From contig NZ_BOML01000043.1 of assembly GCF_016862175.1 (NCBI RefSeq), positions 62,001 to 126,000 of the forward strand: a stretch of DNA of 64,000 nt, written 5' to 3'. The stretch's first letter is position 1, and each line of letters starts with the position of its first letter. The notes under the pieces were generated by a model that had not been told where the DNA came from, made no database searches, and was given only the letters and a program-made list of their open reading frames with translations. Source of the stretch: Paractinoplanes durhamensis (lineage in GTDB: Bacteria; Actinomycetota; Actinomycetes; Mycobacteriales; Micromonosporaceae). Below, one piece after another: positions 1 to 9,134 of the stretch. The translations under genes were made by a program, and so were the position numbers.

Positions 1-639
1 CAGCAGGATCACCTGCCACTGGTCGACGTGCTTGCGGCTGCGGGAGAAGAAGTGCGGCGTCTCGATGTAGAGGCGCTGCTCGTCCGGCCGGTAGTGGCCG
101 AGGTTGGCGCGCAGGGTCCGCCGTACGTCGAAGTCCCGGGCCTGCTTCCAGCGGCTCGGTCTGCGGGCCCGGGTGCCGGTGAACGCGGACCGCACCTCGG
201 TCGCCATCCGGGCCATCAGGTCGCGGACCACGGCCTCGACGATGCGCCGGGCCAGGCGCAGGACCTCGGGGTTCATCAGGTGCTTGGTCTGCAGGACGGC
301 GCGCAGCAGGGCCGGGTTGGGTTCGACGGTCCGCAGCACCTCGGGGTCGGTGACGATGTCGGTGATCTCGTACCGTTCGATGGCGTCGCGCTGCAGCCGC
401 TCCACCGTCTCCTTCGGGAAGAGCTGGTTGATGTCGTTCAGCCAGTCGACGGTGGTCAGCGGCGACGGCCCGCTGCCGCCGGCCCGGCGCCGGACGTCGC
501 GCTGGTCGAGCTCGCCGTCGCGCCCGTAGAGCCAGTCGAGGGCCGCGTCGCGCCGGGCGGCCTCCGCGCCGAGCTCGCCGGCCGCGGCGGCCGGCTCGCC
601 GAGGACGAGCCGCCACCGTTCCAGGTCGGGATCAGTCAC
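1..639 (-). CDS. VWA-domain protein, YehP-like (N-terminal part, truncated by window edge)
   Basis: Reading leftwards from a GTG at 639 gives 213 open codons running off the window. The protein begins VTDPDLERWRLVLGEP and contains RRAGGSGPSPLTTVDWLNDI, typical of the N-terminal region of the VWA proteins that accompany MoxR ATPases. The VWA domain itself would lie outside the window. The start overlaps the 3' end of the DUF5682 gene by 8 nt and has GGAGGG about 7 nt upstream. Together with the three genes upstream it makes the MoxR/DUF5682/VWA/DUF4132 set known from E. coli yeh genes. A metal-dependent VWA partner of the AAA ATPase is inferred from family context; its MIDAS residues cannot be seen here. 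Confidence 0.75.
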   Translation of the reverse strand, partial: MTDPDLERWRLVLGEPAAAAGELGAEAARRDAALDWLYGRDGELDQRDVRRRAGGSGPSPLTTVDWLNDINQLFPKETVERLQRDAIERYEITDIVTDPEVLRTVEPNPALLRAVLQTKHLMNPEVLRLARRIVEAVVRDLMARMATEVRSAFTGTRARRPSRWKQARDFDVRRTLRANLGHYRPDEQRLYIETPHFFSRSRKHVDQWQVILL

Positions 640-3241
640 GACGCCCTCCGATCAGGCCTTCCCGCCGCAGCACGGCGTCCACCAGTTCGTCGAGCGCCAT
701 GCCGGCCGCCACAACGGCCGGGTCGCCGCCGCCGCGCAGCAGCAGCCGCCCGGTCCCGCCGATCCCGCGCCGGGCGAGCAGCCGCCCGGCGATGGCCTCC
801 CGCTCGCGCGGCGGGAAGTATGCGAACGCCTGCCGCAGGGCCGGCAACGCCACGAGAAAGTCGTCGGCGGCCATCCCCGACATCAGCTCGTCGAGCAGCC
901 CCACGATCTCCGGGTGCTGCAACACCTCTTCCCGGGCCAGCGCGAACAGCCCGGCCAGCCAGTCCCCGGCCGACCGCGGCACGAACGCCCCGCGAACAGC
1001 CCGCACCGGATCGAAAGCGCCCGGCGCCGAAACCGCACCGGCGGGAACGCCGAGCCCGCCGCGCCCGCCGGACTCGGCACTCACCTCGGGAGCAGCACTC
1101 CCGGCCGGCGCCGAAGTCGCTGCAACGGCATCGACAGGCGGCGCCGGTGGCTCAGCGGGTGCTGCGGGCGCGGCAAGGGTCTCGGCCGGCGCAGCGGCGT
1201 CGGCGGGCACGGCGAACTGGGCAGATGCCGCTACGTCGACCGGCGATGTGGCGTTGGGTGGCTGCGCCGGGTGGCCGGCCGATGCTGCGGCGGTGGGTTC
1301 TGTGGGGGACGGTGGGGTGGGGAGCAGGGCCCAGCGGAAGCCGAAGGCTGCGCCTCGCAGGTCGGGTGGGACCTCGTCGTCGGTGGCCAGGCGGGTGGCC
1401 GTCTCCAGGGCCGCCTCGCGGTCCAGGGTCAGGCGGCGGCCGGCGTGGTGCAGGGCGTCGCGGCAGGCGGCCAGGGCCGCTATGCGGGCCGGGTCGGCGG
1501 GGGCGTCGCCGCCTCGGATGCCCTCGGCCAGCCACATCACCCGGCGGACCGACGCTTCGATCACGGTGCCCAGGGTCGCGCTGTGGGCGGTGCCGAACAG
1601 GTGGTCGTGCCGCCACATGGTCAGGACCACCGCCAGCATGCGGCCCAGTGGGCCCAGCTCCGGCGCGGAACCCACCGACGCCTCGATGTCGGCGAGGGTG
1701 CGGGACGAGATGTCGGTGATGCCGGCCAGGGCGGCGTCGAACAGGACGGTGGCCAGCGCGTCCACGTCGCGGCCGGCCTGGGTGGCCCGGTCGGCCAGGG
1801 CGGCGCCGGCCGCGTCGGCGAGCGTCGCACCGTAGGCGCCGGCCTCGATCACCGCGGGCAGGCGTTCGGCGGTGGGGCGCAGGGTCCAGCGTTCGCGCAG
1901 GATCGGGTCGAGGCCGGTGGTGGGGCCGGCGTCGCGGCGGAAGCCGGGCAGGCCGAGCACGCGGACCCGGTGCAGCACGCGGCTGCGCAGCCGGTCCGGC
2001 TCGCGGGTCAGGTCGAGATCCAGGTCGGCGGAGCCGTCCAGGCCGGCCCGGGACAGCTCGGCGTCCAGGTCGTGCACCAGCGGCGGCGCGGGCGTCTCGG
2101 GGTGCAGGCGGCCGACGCGCGTTCCGCTCAGGGCGGCGACCATCTCGACCACGACCGGGTGGCTGCCGGCTCCGAGGATCCCGCGCTGCGACCACGGCAG
2201 GGGTACGTCGAGGGCCTCCTTCACCAGCGCCGACACCAGACCGTCGAGCACGTCGGTGCGGCCGGGGTGCCGGTGCCCGCGCACCGTCGCCAGGCCGTCG
2301 GCGGTGGCGTGCGCCGCGATCAGGTCGGCGGTCGAGACCGGCTGTTTGCGCTCGCGGAGCCGGGTGGCCACGGCCTCGACCAGGTGCCGGGCGGCGCCGT
2401 CCGTGCCGGACTCCCAGAGCTCCTGGTAGTAGCCGGGCGACGGCATCCCGGACTGGTAGCCGTCGAAGGCGTCCAGGCGCCGGAACGAATACGGAACCAG
2501 GAAGCTGCCGCCGATCGCCCCGTCCGGCATGGCCGGCACCGACGGCCAGACGATGTCGACGGCGGCCGGTACCGACGGCCCGGCGACATCGACGGCGGGC
2601 CGTGCGGCCCGGGCCGCGACCAGGGCCGGGCGGTGGAAGCCGCCGGTCACCACGACGACCGGGCGGTCGCCGGCTGCGGCCTCGGCGGCGGCCACCCACG
2701 AAGCCATGTAGGACTCGCGGGCGCGGTCCGATTCGCCCGGGTCGGCGTCGCCGCGGATCAGGTCGAAATACGTGTCCAGGTGGGTGGTGAGGGACTCGGC
2801 GGGGGCCAGCTCGAACAGGTGGTCCCAGAGGGCGTCGGTGTTGTCGACCTCGAACGAGCGGCACAGCCGGGTCATCACGTCGGCGTAGCGGAGTTCGGCG
2901 TCGGCGTAGCGGTTGGTGCGGCCGTCGAACGCCGGGTGCCAGGCCGGCAGGTCGATGAAGCGGGCCGTCGCGCCGACCTTGCGCGCGTGGGTCAGGGCCA
3001 GCCACTCGGGGGAGTAGTCGCACAGCGGCGCCCATGATGCGTGCCGCCGCTCCTCGTCGCGGTAGCTGCTGAAGATGGCCACCGGGAATTCGTGGCCCAG
3101 CAGCAGCTCGTCGAGCCGGGGGTTGAAGTCGGCCGGGCCCTCGATCAGGACGTAGGCCGGGCGTAGCTCGTCGATGGTGTCGGCGACCAGCCGGGCGCAG
3201 GCGGGACTGTGGTGGCGGACGCCGATGAACGTGACCGGCAT
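632..3241 (-). CDS. DUF5682 family protein (YehM-like)
   Basis: 869 aa from an ATG at 3241. The N-terminus MPVTFIGVRHHSPACARLV and the following LIEGPADFNP are characteristic of the DUF5682 family, whose biochemical role is unknown. Roughly residues 640-740 form a Pro/Ala-rich low-complexity linker, after which an ordered C-terminal domain follows. A 33-nt near-duplication around 2530-2597 encodes the doubled VPA...WPSVPA segment. The start lies 3 nt past the MoxR stop, so the two are almost certainly co-translated, and the gene overlaps the downstream VWA gene. In this cassette it is expected to work with the AAA ATPase and VWA protein; no catalytic motif could be assigned. Confidence 0.85.
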   Translation of the reverse strand: MPVTFIGVRHHSPACARLVADTIDELRPAYVLIEGPADFNPRLDELLLGHEFPVAIFSSYRDEERRHASWAPLCDYSPEWLALTHARKVGATARFIDLPAWHPAFDGRTNRYADAELRYADVMTRLCRSFEVDNTDALWDHLFELAPAESLTTHLDTYFDLIRGDADPGESDRARESYMASWVAAAEAAAGDRPVVVVTGGFHRPALVAARAARPAVDVAGPSVPAAVDIVWPSVPAMPDGAIGGSFLVPYSFRRLDAFDGYQSGMPSPGYYQELWESGTDGAARHLVEAVATRLRERKQPVSTADLIAAHATADGLATVRGHRHPGRTDVLDGLVSALVKEALDVPLPWSQRGILGAGSHPVVVEMVAALSGTRVGRLHPETPAPPLVHDLDAELSRAGLDGSADLDLDLTREPDRLRSRVLHRVRVLGLPGFRRDAGPTTGLDPILRERWTLRPTAERLPAVIEAGAYGATLADAAGAALADRATQAGRDVDALATVLFDAALAGITDISSRTLADIEASVGSAPELGPLGRMLAVVLTMWRHDHLFGTAHSATLGTVIEASVRRVMWLAEGIRGGDAPADPARIAALAACRDALHHAGRRLTLDREAALETATRLATDDEVPPDLRGAAFGFRWALLPTPPSPTEPTAAASAGHPAQPPNATSPVDVAASAQFAVPADAAAPAETLAAPAAPAEPPAPPVDAVAATSAPAGSAAPEVSAESGGRGGLGVPAGAVSAPGAFDPVRAVRGAFVPRSAGDWLAGLFALAREEVLQHPEIVGLLDELMSGMAADDFLVALPALRQAFAYFPPREREAIAGRLLARRGIGGTGRLLLRGGGDPAVVAAGMALDELVDAVLRREGLIGGRRD

Positions 3242-3244
3242 GGC

Positions 3245-4351
3245 TCAGCCGGGCAGCAGGTGACGGGCGCGGTGCAGGGCCTGCCACTGGTCGCCGTCGC
3301 GCCAGGTGACCTGCTGCGCAAGGTACCGGCGGAGCTTGGCCAGGTCGTCGGGGCTGTCCTTGGCGGCGGTGCCGGCCAGGCAGGCGACCACGTCCTCCGC
3401 GTTGCCGGGCTCGCTGCGCAGGAACCAGCCGCGCAGGCCGACCGCGTGCGCCACCGAGACCGCCTCGGCGGTGCTCATCACGGCCGACAAGCGGTCCATC
3501 GAGTCGCCGCGTGCCGTCTCCCCGGTGCGCAGCTCGCGGAACGTGGTGACCAGGACCTCCAGGACGTCGCGCCGGGGCTCGGCGGTGACGCCGGAGCGGC
3601 GCAGCAGGCGGGCCGCCTCGTCGGTCACCAGGTCGAGCTCGGTGCGGAAGTCGGCGATCGGGAAGACCGTCTCGAAGTTGAAGCGGCGTTTCAGGGCCGA
3701 GCTCATGTCGTTGACGCCGCGGTCGCGGGTGTTCGCGGTGGCGATGATGTTGAAGCCGTCGCGGGCGAACACCAGCGCGTCCGGGCCGGTCAGCTCGGGG
3801 ACGGTCAGGACCCGGTCGGACAGCGGGGAGAGCAGGCAGTCCTGCACCTCCAGCGGGCAGCGGGTGATCTCCTCGAAGCGGACCGTGCGGCCCTCGGCCA
3901 TGCCGCGCAGCAGCGGGGCCGGCACCAGCGAGCGCTTCGACGGGCCCTCGGCGACCAGGAGCGCGTAGTTCCACGAGTAGCGGATCTGGTCTTCCGTGGT
4001 GGCGGCGCCGCCCTGGATGGTCAGGGTGGAGTCGCCGCTGACCGCGGCCGCCAGCAGCTCGGAGAGCAGTGACTTCGCGGTGCCGGGCTCGCCCACCAGC
4101 ATCAGGCCGCGGCTGGTGGCGAGGGTGATCAGGGCGCGGTCGATCAGGGACGGGTCGCCGACGAACTTGCGGGACACGTCCAGGGCCGGGTCGCCGACCA
4201 CGAAGCGGCGGGCGGCCTGGACGCTCAGGTGCCAGCCGGGCGGGCGGGCCGCCGTGTCGGCCGCGTGCAGGCGGGCCAGCTCGGCGGCGTAGCGGGTCTC
4301 CGCGGGTGGCCGCTGCACGGCGTCGGCGGGCTCGGTGACGTCAACAATCAT
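3245..4351 (-). CDS. MoxR-type AAA ATPase (YehL-like)
   Basis: 368 aa from ATG 4351, 8 nt after the DUF4132 stop. The Walker A motif is GEPGTAKS (residues 87-94). The Walker B-like region is VRFEEITR, with Glu where many AAA proteins have Asp. The sensor-like segment NIIATANTRDRGVNDMSSAL and the arginine-rich KRRFNFE follow. This is a MoxR-class hexameric ATPase, a chaperone or remodeller that usually acts with a VWA adaptor. A longer reading frame continues upstream of 4351, but there it is only the shadow of the DUF4132 gene; the ATG at 4351 matches the family N-terminus and the operon spacing. Confidence 0.9.
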   Translation of the reverse strand: MIVDVTEPADAVQRPPAETRYAAELARLHAADTAARPPGWHLSVQAARRFVVGDPALDVSRKFVGDPSLIDRALITLATSRGLMLVGEPGTAKSLLSELLAAAVSGDSTLTIQGGAATTEDQIRYSWNYALLVAEGPSKRSLVPAPLLRGMAEGRTVRFEEITRCPLEVQDCLLSPLSDRVLTVPELTGPDALVFARDGFNIIATANTRDRGVNDMSSALKRRFNFETVFPIADFRTELDLVTDEAARLLRRSGVTAEPRRDVLEVLVTTFRELRTGETARGDSMDRLSAVMSTAEAVSVAHAVGLRGWFLRSEPGNAEDVVACLAGTAAKDSPDDLAKLRRYLAQQVTWRDGDQWQALHRARHLLPG

Positions 4352-4359
4352 GGGAGGCC

Positions 4360-7300
4360 TCACGAGGTGATGTCGGTCAGGTCGCGGATGATCTCGGACG
4401 CGGCGACCGGGTCGAGCTTGCCGAGCTGGATCTTGCCATGGCTGCCGCGGGACCAGCCGGAGACGCTGCCGTCGTGCAGGATGATCTCGGTGATCTTCTG
4501 CTCCGGGAACTCGGTGGGCATGCCGACGATGATGCCGGGGTCGAGCTCGACGGCCAGCTCCACCCGCGGGCCCAGCTCCAGCTCCATGGCGCCCTGCACG
4601 CCGCCGTCGAGCGGTTCGGCCCGGCGCCAGCCGCGCCGCTCCAGGCCCAGCAGCTTGGTGGTGGGCAGGGTGATGCCCTCGAAGCGGTGCAGGTGGCTCT
4701 CGGTCGCCTCCTGCTCGGTCAGGGCGAACGTCTCCCGGCTCAGCTGCGGGAACGGCTGCAGGATCTCGTAGTCGGCGAACAACTCCGACCAGGTGGGCAG
4801 GTCGCCGGCCAGCTGCAGCGGGTGGGCGACGCCGACGAGCGCGTCGTCGGGGACCGTGGTCGCCTCGTCGTCCGCGGTGGTGAACGTGCGGTCCTCGGCG
4901 ACCCGGATCGCGCCGACCAGCGTGCCGGCCGGGTCGTAGACGCCCCAGACCAGGCGGCGGACGATGTGCCAGACCAGCGGGTGGCCGACGAACAGCTGCC
5001 GGAACTCGGTGCCGGACCAGCGGCGGCCGGTGACCATGGCGCGCTCCAGCCGGCGGATCTGGTCGGCGGCAACCGTGCGGACGTCCTTCTTCAGGGCCGC
5101 GAACTGCTTGGACGCCGCGTCGCCCAGGGCCGCGTCGTCGCGGGCGCCGGGCTTGGGCAGCGCCTTCAGGTGCTTGCCGGCGGCATCGGTCACATACGGC
5201 CTGAGCTGCTCGTCGAAACCCACCACGAACTGGCGGGGGCCGTAGTCGAGGCGCAGGCTGCCGTCGGCGTCGAGGCCGAAGTCGGGCACCAGACGGTCGG
5301 CCAGCTGCTCGGCGCTGAGCCCGAGCGCGGCGGCGACCTCGTCCATCTTCTGGTTGGCCGCCGCCTTCAGGCCCTTGAACTTGGCCCGCTGGGCGATGCC
5401 GTGCAGGTGCATGAGCGCCACGTCGCTGCCGATCGCGGCCAGCACGTTGACGCCGGTCACGGCCTTGGTGTGGCCGCCCTCGCCGGGCCAGGCCAGGATC
5501 AGCGGGGTGAGCCGGCGGACCGTCTCGTCGTCGCCGATCAGGCCGAGCGCGTCGAGCACCCAGCCCTCCTTGGCGCTGGCGCCGGCTGACTGCCAGCGCT
5601 GGAACACACCCCAGGCGAACTCGGCCAGGCCGGCCGGTTCGCACGCCTGCTTGACGATCTCGACCCCGCCGTACGGCTCGTCGATCTTGGAGAGGGCCAG
5701 GACGGTGAGCAGGTTGGTGACCGCGTCGGCGGGCAGGCAGCCGGCGCCGTCGCGCAGCGGAACCGGGGGCAGCAGGCCGGGGACCGCCCACGGCGGGGTC
5801 GCCGGGAGCTTGGCGGGCAGGACGGCCAGCGGGTCGGTGGCGAGCAGCGTGTCGATCGCGGCGGCGGCCACCGGGCCGTACGAGATGCCGGCCGCCCGGA
5901 CCGCCTCGGTGTGGCCGTTGGTGTGCAGCGCGAACAGGGCACTCTCGGCCTGGCGGCGGGCGGTGCCGGCCTTGCCGAGCGCGGCCGGGACCAGCGCCCG
6001 GGCGGCCGTCGCGGGGTGCCGCAGCAGCCACGTGAGGGCGAGCCGGCGGGCGCTCTTGAGCCGGGCCAGCCAGTCGGCCATCTGCACGGCGAGCTCGGGC
6101 GTGGAGAACGGCAGCAGGGCCGGGGCGATCTCGGCGGTGCGCTGGGCCAGGTGCAGCATCGGCTTGAGGGCGTCGACCTCGAAGCGGGCCGCGACGACCC
6201 GCATCCAGGTGCCGGACTCGTAGGTCTCGTGCGGCCGCCACTGCGCCAGGGCGGGCCGGACGAACATCTCGGGGGCCTGGGTGAAGAACCGGACCGGCTC
6301 GTAATAGGACGTGCGGCCGAGCAGGACCCGCTTGGCGATCGACGCCCAGTCGTCCTTGTTGCCGTCGTAGTAGGCGTCGATCCTGGTCTGCGACCAGGTC
6401 TCCCGCTCGCCCGGCAGCCACTCGACGGTGGCCGGGTCGTCGCAGGTCAGGTCGGGGATGACGATCGGCTTGGCGGCCTTCGCCCGGTTCTGCCACGGCG
6501 GGGCGGCCAGCAGGGCGGGCACGGCGCTCGGGTCGGCGACGATGAGGGAGGCCGCGTTGTCGGCGATCGCGTCGACCCGGGTCGCGGCCTCCGGGGTCAG
6601 GGCCGGCCGCACCTCGTCGATCAGGTCGGGGTGCGCGAGGACGTGACCGCGCAGCAGGTCGGCGATGACCCGTTTGCCGGCCGCCTCGGCCAGCAGGCGC
6701 AGGGCCCGGGCCGGGAACCGCTCGGCGATCTCGAGGAGGGCGGGCACCACGTATTTGACGTCGGCCCGCTCGATCAGGCCGGCCATCGCCGCCTCGCCCG
6801 GGAGCGCGGCGAGCACCGTCAGCACGCGGCGCTGGGCATCGGCGCCCTGGTCCTCGTCGAACCAGTGGAGCAGGGCGGGCGCGGCGGCCGGCCCGACCCC
6901 GTCGGCGAGGGTTACCGGCAGGCCGATCTGGCCGGCCGCCGACCAGGTGTTGACCAGCGAGGAGAGCAGGGTGGCCTGGTCGCCGGTGCCGGCCGCGGTG
7001 ATCAGGGCCATGCCGAGGTAGCCGTCGCTCGCCGCGTCGGCGGCGGCGATGTCCTGCTCGACCCACTCGGTCTGGCCGGGGGCGAGCACCGAGGTGGCGA
7101 CCCGGGAATAGAGGTGGCCGGAGCGGTAGCGGGTGAGAAGCGTCAGCGCGGCCGCGTAGTCGTCGTCGGGGGCGGTCGCGAGCGCCTGGCGGACCCGCAG
7201 CGCGATGGCCAGCGGCACATCGATGTTCCACCCGGCGGAGCGCTCCTCGCCGGGCCGCATCGGGCGGATCTCGAACGTCTGCCGGCCGGGCATGCGATGG

Positions 7301-8025
7301 CCGCCCTCGACCAGGCGCAGGGTCATCAGCTCGACGGCGGCCTCGATCGCGAACAGCAGGCCCCGGTCGGTGATCCAGAGGTCGGCGAAAGCGGCCGGCT
7401 TGCCGTCGTCGCCCCAGTGGCCGAACGAGGCCGCGATTGCGACGGCGGCCGCGCCGATCGGGGGAGCGGTGGTGTCGCCGCCGAGCCAGGCGAGGGCGGG
7501 CTGCCGGATGGCCGGGTCGGTGCCGGGTGCCTCGACGATCTCGCGCACCTGGCCGGGGCGCCACTTGATCTCTTCGTCGACGGTTGCGCGGGCCTTGGGG
7601 TCGGGGGTGAATGTGCCGAGGCCGGCGCTGCCCCGGCGGGCGTAGCGGTATCGGTACCACCCGGTGGGGACCACGAAGGTGTCCTCATCAGCGGGAGCCG
7701 GAGCCGGAGCCGAAGCGGGAGCGGGAGCGGGGATCGGGGCCGGCGGCGCGGCAGCGGGCGCGGGCACCGTGAGAGCCGGCGCGGGCGTGGAAGCGGGGGC
7801 GGCCGCCGCTGCGGTGGTGGAACTGACCTCCGCGTACCCCTTGCGAAGTTTTTCGGTGATGAGTTTGTCGGTGTGCACCTGGGCGAGCGACGGGTCGTCG
7901 AAGGGTTTGACCTTCGTCTGGCCGCTCGTGCCGACACGGCCCCACCGGACCGTGACCTCGGCGCCGTCGCGCCAGATCTCCCAGAACTTGGCCGAGGTGC
8001 CCTCGACGAACTCGAAACTCCGCAT
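4360..8025 (-). CDS. WGR and DUF4132 domain protein (YehI/MolR-like)
   Basis: 1221 aa from ATG 8025. Residues 1-75 form a WGR domain (MRSFEFVEGTSAKFWEIW, then VRWGRVGTSGQ); in other proteins this domain binds nucleic acid or poly(ADP-ribose)-related partners. Residues 76-113 are a Pro/Ala hexamer-repeat linker. The central part is a long alpha-helical repeat region, and the C-terminal 220 or so residues are the DUF4132 domain (RRLERAMVTGRRWSGTEF). It is the first gene of the four-gene cassette, so the promoter should lie in 8026-8171, shared with the divergent homogentisate operon. Family members are long and lack a proven function; a sensor or scaffold role beside the MoxR/VWA pair is inference. 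Confidence 0.88.
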   Translation of the reverse strand: MRSFEFVEGTSAKFWEIWRDGAEVTVRWGRVGTSGQTKVKPFDDPSLAQVHTDKLITEKLRKGYAEVSSTTAAAAAPASTPAPALTVPAPAAAPPAPIPAPAPASAPAPAPADEDTFVVPTGWYRYRYARRGSAGLGTFTPDPKARATVDEEIKWRPGQVREIVEAPGTDPAIRQPALAWLGGDTTAPPIGAAAVAIAASFGHWGDDGKPAAFADLWITDRGLLFAIEAAVELMTLRLVEGGHRMPGRQTFEIRPMRPGEERSAGWNIDVPLAIALRVRQALATAPDDDYAAALTLLTRYRSGHLYSRVATSVLAPGQTEWVEQDIAAADAASDGYLGMALITAAGTGDQATLLSSLVNTWSAAGQIGLPVTLADGVGPAAAPALLHWFDEDQGADAQRRVLTVLAALPGEAAMAGLIERADVKYVVPALLEIAERFPARALRLLAEAAGKRVIADLLRGHVLAHPDLIDEVRPALTPEAATRVDAIADNAASLIVADPSAVPALLAAPPWQNRAKAAKPIVIPDLTCDDPATVEWLPGERETWSQTRIDAYYDGNKDDWASIAKRVLLGRTSYYEPVRFFTQAPEMFVRPALAQWRPHETYESGTWMRVVAARFEVDALKPMLHLAQRTAEIAPALLPFSTPELAVQMADWLARLKSARRLALTWLLRHPATAARALVPAALGKAGTARRQAESALFALHTNGHTEAVRAAGISYGPVAAAAIDTLLATDPLAVLPAKLPATPPWAVPGLLPPVPLRDGAGCLPADAVTNLLTVLALSKIDEPYGGVEIVKQACEPAGLAEFAWGVFQRWQSAGASAKEGWVLDALGLIGDDETVRRLTPLILAWPGEGGHTKAVTGVNVLAAIGSDVALMHLHGIAQRAKFKGLKAAANQKMDEVAAALGLSAEQLADRLVPDFGLDADGSLRLDYGPRQFVVGFDEQLRPYVTDAAGKHLKALPKPGARDDAALGDAASKQFAALKKDVRTVAADQIRRLERAMVTGRRWSGTEFRQLFVGHPLVWHIVRRLVWGVYDPAGTLVGAIRVAEDRTFTTADDEATTVPDDALVGVAHPLQLAGDLPTWSELFADYEILQPFPQLSRETFALTEQEATESHLHRFEGITLPTTKLLGLERRGWRRAEPLDGGVQGAMELELGPRVELAVELDPGIIVGMPTEFPEQKITEIILHDGSVSGWSRGSHGKIQLGKLDPVAASEIIRDLTDITS

Positions 8026-8137
8026 GGGCCGAAACGTTAGCGGGGGCGTACGACAAAAAGCCGGGAGTCCGATGTGGACGGACGGCTTGCCTTGTGGGCC
8101 GCGAAACAGGCTTGTAACGTCCGGATCGATAAATGAG

Positions 8138-8161
8138 CTAGTTGTTCGGATATCGAACTAG
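8138..8161. promoter_or_regulatory. Palindromic candidate operator before the homogentisate operon
   Basis: GTTCG-GATAT-CGAAC (8144-8158) is a perfect 5-bp inverted repeat flanked by CTAG on both sides, ending 10 nt before the start codon at 8172. The shape resembles binding sites of IclR-family aromatic-catabolism regulators, and Pseudomonas HmgR is itself of the IclR family. The operon instead ends with an AraC-type gene, so the protein that binds here is unknown. A TTGTAA box at 8112-8117 could be part of a -35 element, but I see no well-spaced -10. Confidence 0.5.
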
Positions 8162-8171
8162 GGAGCCCGTC

Positions 8172-9134
8172 ATGGCCGCCAAGCCCTTCGCCTCCTCCGC
8201 GGACCTGGACGCCAAGGAGCAGACCCTCGAGGTCCTCGCCGACGGCGTCTACGCGCTGACCGCCGAGGGCGACCCCAACGTGGGCGCCATCGAGGGCGAG
8301 GATTTCCTGGTCTGCTTCGAGGCCCTCGCCACCCCGGTCGCGGCCCGCCGCTGGCTCGCCAAGCTGCGCGAACACACCGACAAACCGATCCGCTATCTGG
8401 TCCTGTCGCACTACCACGCGGTGCGGGTGCTCGGCGCCGCCGCCTTCGGCGCCGACGTCATCGTCAGCACCGAGCAGACCCGCCGGCTCATCGCCGAGCG
8501 CGGTAGGCAGGATTGGGAAAGCGAGTACGGACGAATGCCGCGTCTCTTCGAAGAGCCGGCCTCGATCCCCGGCCTGACCTGGCCTTCCTTGACTTTCACC
8601 GACAGTTTGACGATCCAGCTCGGGGGGCAGCGCGGCGAGTTGCAGCTGCGCTATGTTGGTCGCGGCCACACCGAGGGCGACCTCGTGGCCTGGCTGCCGC
8701 GGTCGGGCATCCTCTTCGCCGGCGACCTGGTCGAGTCGCAGGCGGCGCTCTACACGGGAGACGCTTTCCACTTCGATTGGGCGTCCGGCACGCTCGACAA
8801 CGTCAAGGCCCTCGGCGCCGAGCAACTCGTCGGTGGTCGCGGCGCGATCGCCCGGGGCCGCGACGAGGTCGACGCCGCGGTCGAGCAGACCCGGGACTTC
8901 CTTCTCACCATGCAGCAGACGGTCGGCGACGCCTACAAGCGTGGCGGCACTCTCCGCGAGGCGTTCGCGGCGACGCATGCTGCGCTGGCACCGAAGTACG
9001 GGCGGTGGCCGATCTTCGAACACTGCCTGCCGTTCGACGTGCAGCGGCTCTGGGACGAGTTCCACGGCGTCGAGCGGCCGATCATCTGGACCGCCGAGCG
9101 GGACCGCCAGGTGTGGGACGAGCTTCAGGGATGA
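8172..9134 (+). CDS. Metallo-beta-lactamase-fold protein with incomplete metal motif
   Basis: 320 aa from ATG 8172, chosen over an in-frame upstream ATG at 8142 because GGGAG sits just before it and the upstream start lies inside the palindrome. The fold markers are LVLSHYHAVRVLG (His80, His82), GRGHTEGD (His166) and LFAGDLVES (Asp185). The usual HxHxDH has lost its Asp-His: Val84 and Arg85 stand there, so only one full metal site is likely. It is the first gene of the homogentisate operon and overlaps the next by 4 nt. A thioesterase-like or hydrolase role in aromatic catabolism is possible but cannot be assigned from sequence. Confidence 0.82.
   Translation: MAAKPFASSADLDAKEQTLEVLADGVYALTAEGDPNVGAIEGEDFLVCFEALATPVAARRWLAKLREHTDKPIRYLVLSHYHAVRVLGAAAFGADVIVSTEQTRRLIAERGRQDWESEYGRMPRLFEEPASIPGLTWPSLTFTDSLTIQLGGQRGELQLRYVGRGHTEGDLVAWLPRSGILFAGDLVESQAALYTGDAFHFDWASGTLDNVKALGAEQLVGGRGAIARGRDEVDAAVEQTRDFLLTMQQTVGDAYKRGGTLREAFAATHAALAPKYGRWPIFEHCLPFDVQRLWDEFHGVERPIIWTAERDRQVWDELQG

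Noticed and set aside
5911..8040. 709-codon plus-strand frame opposite the DUF4132 gene
   Set aside because: Antisense shadow; low-complexity translation and no ribosome-binding site.
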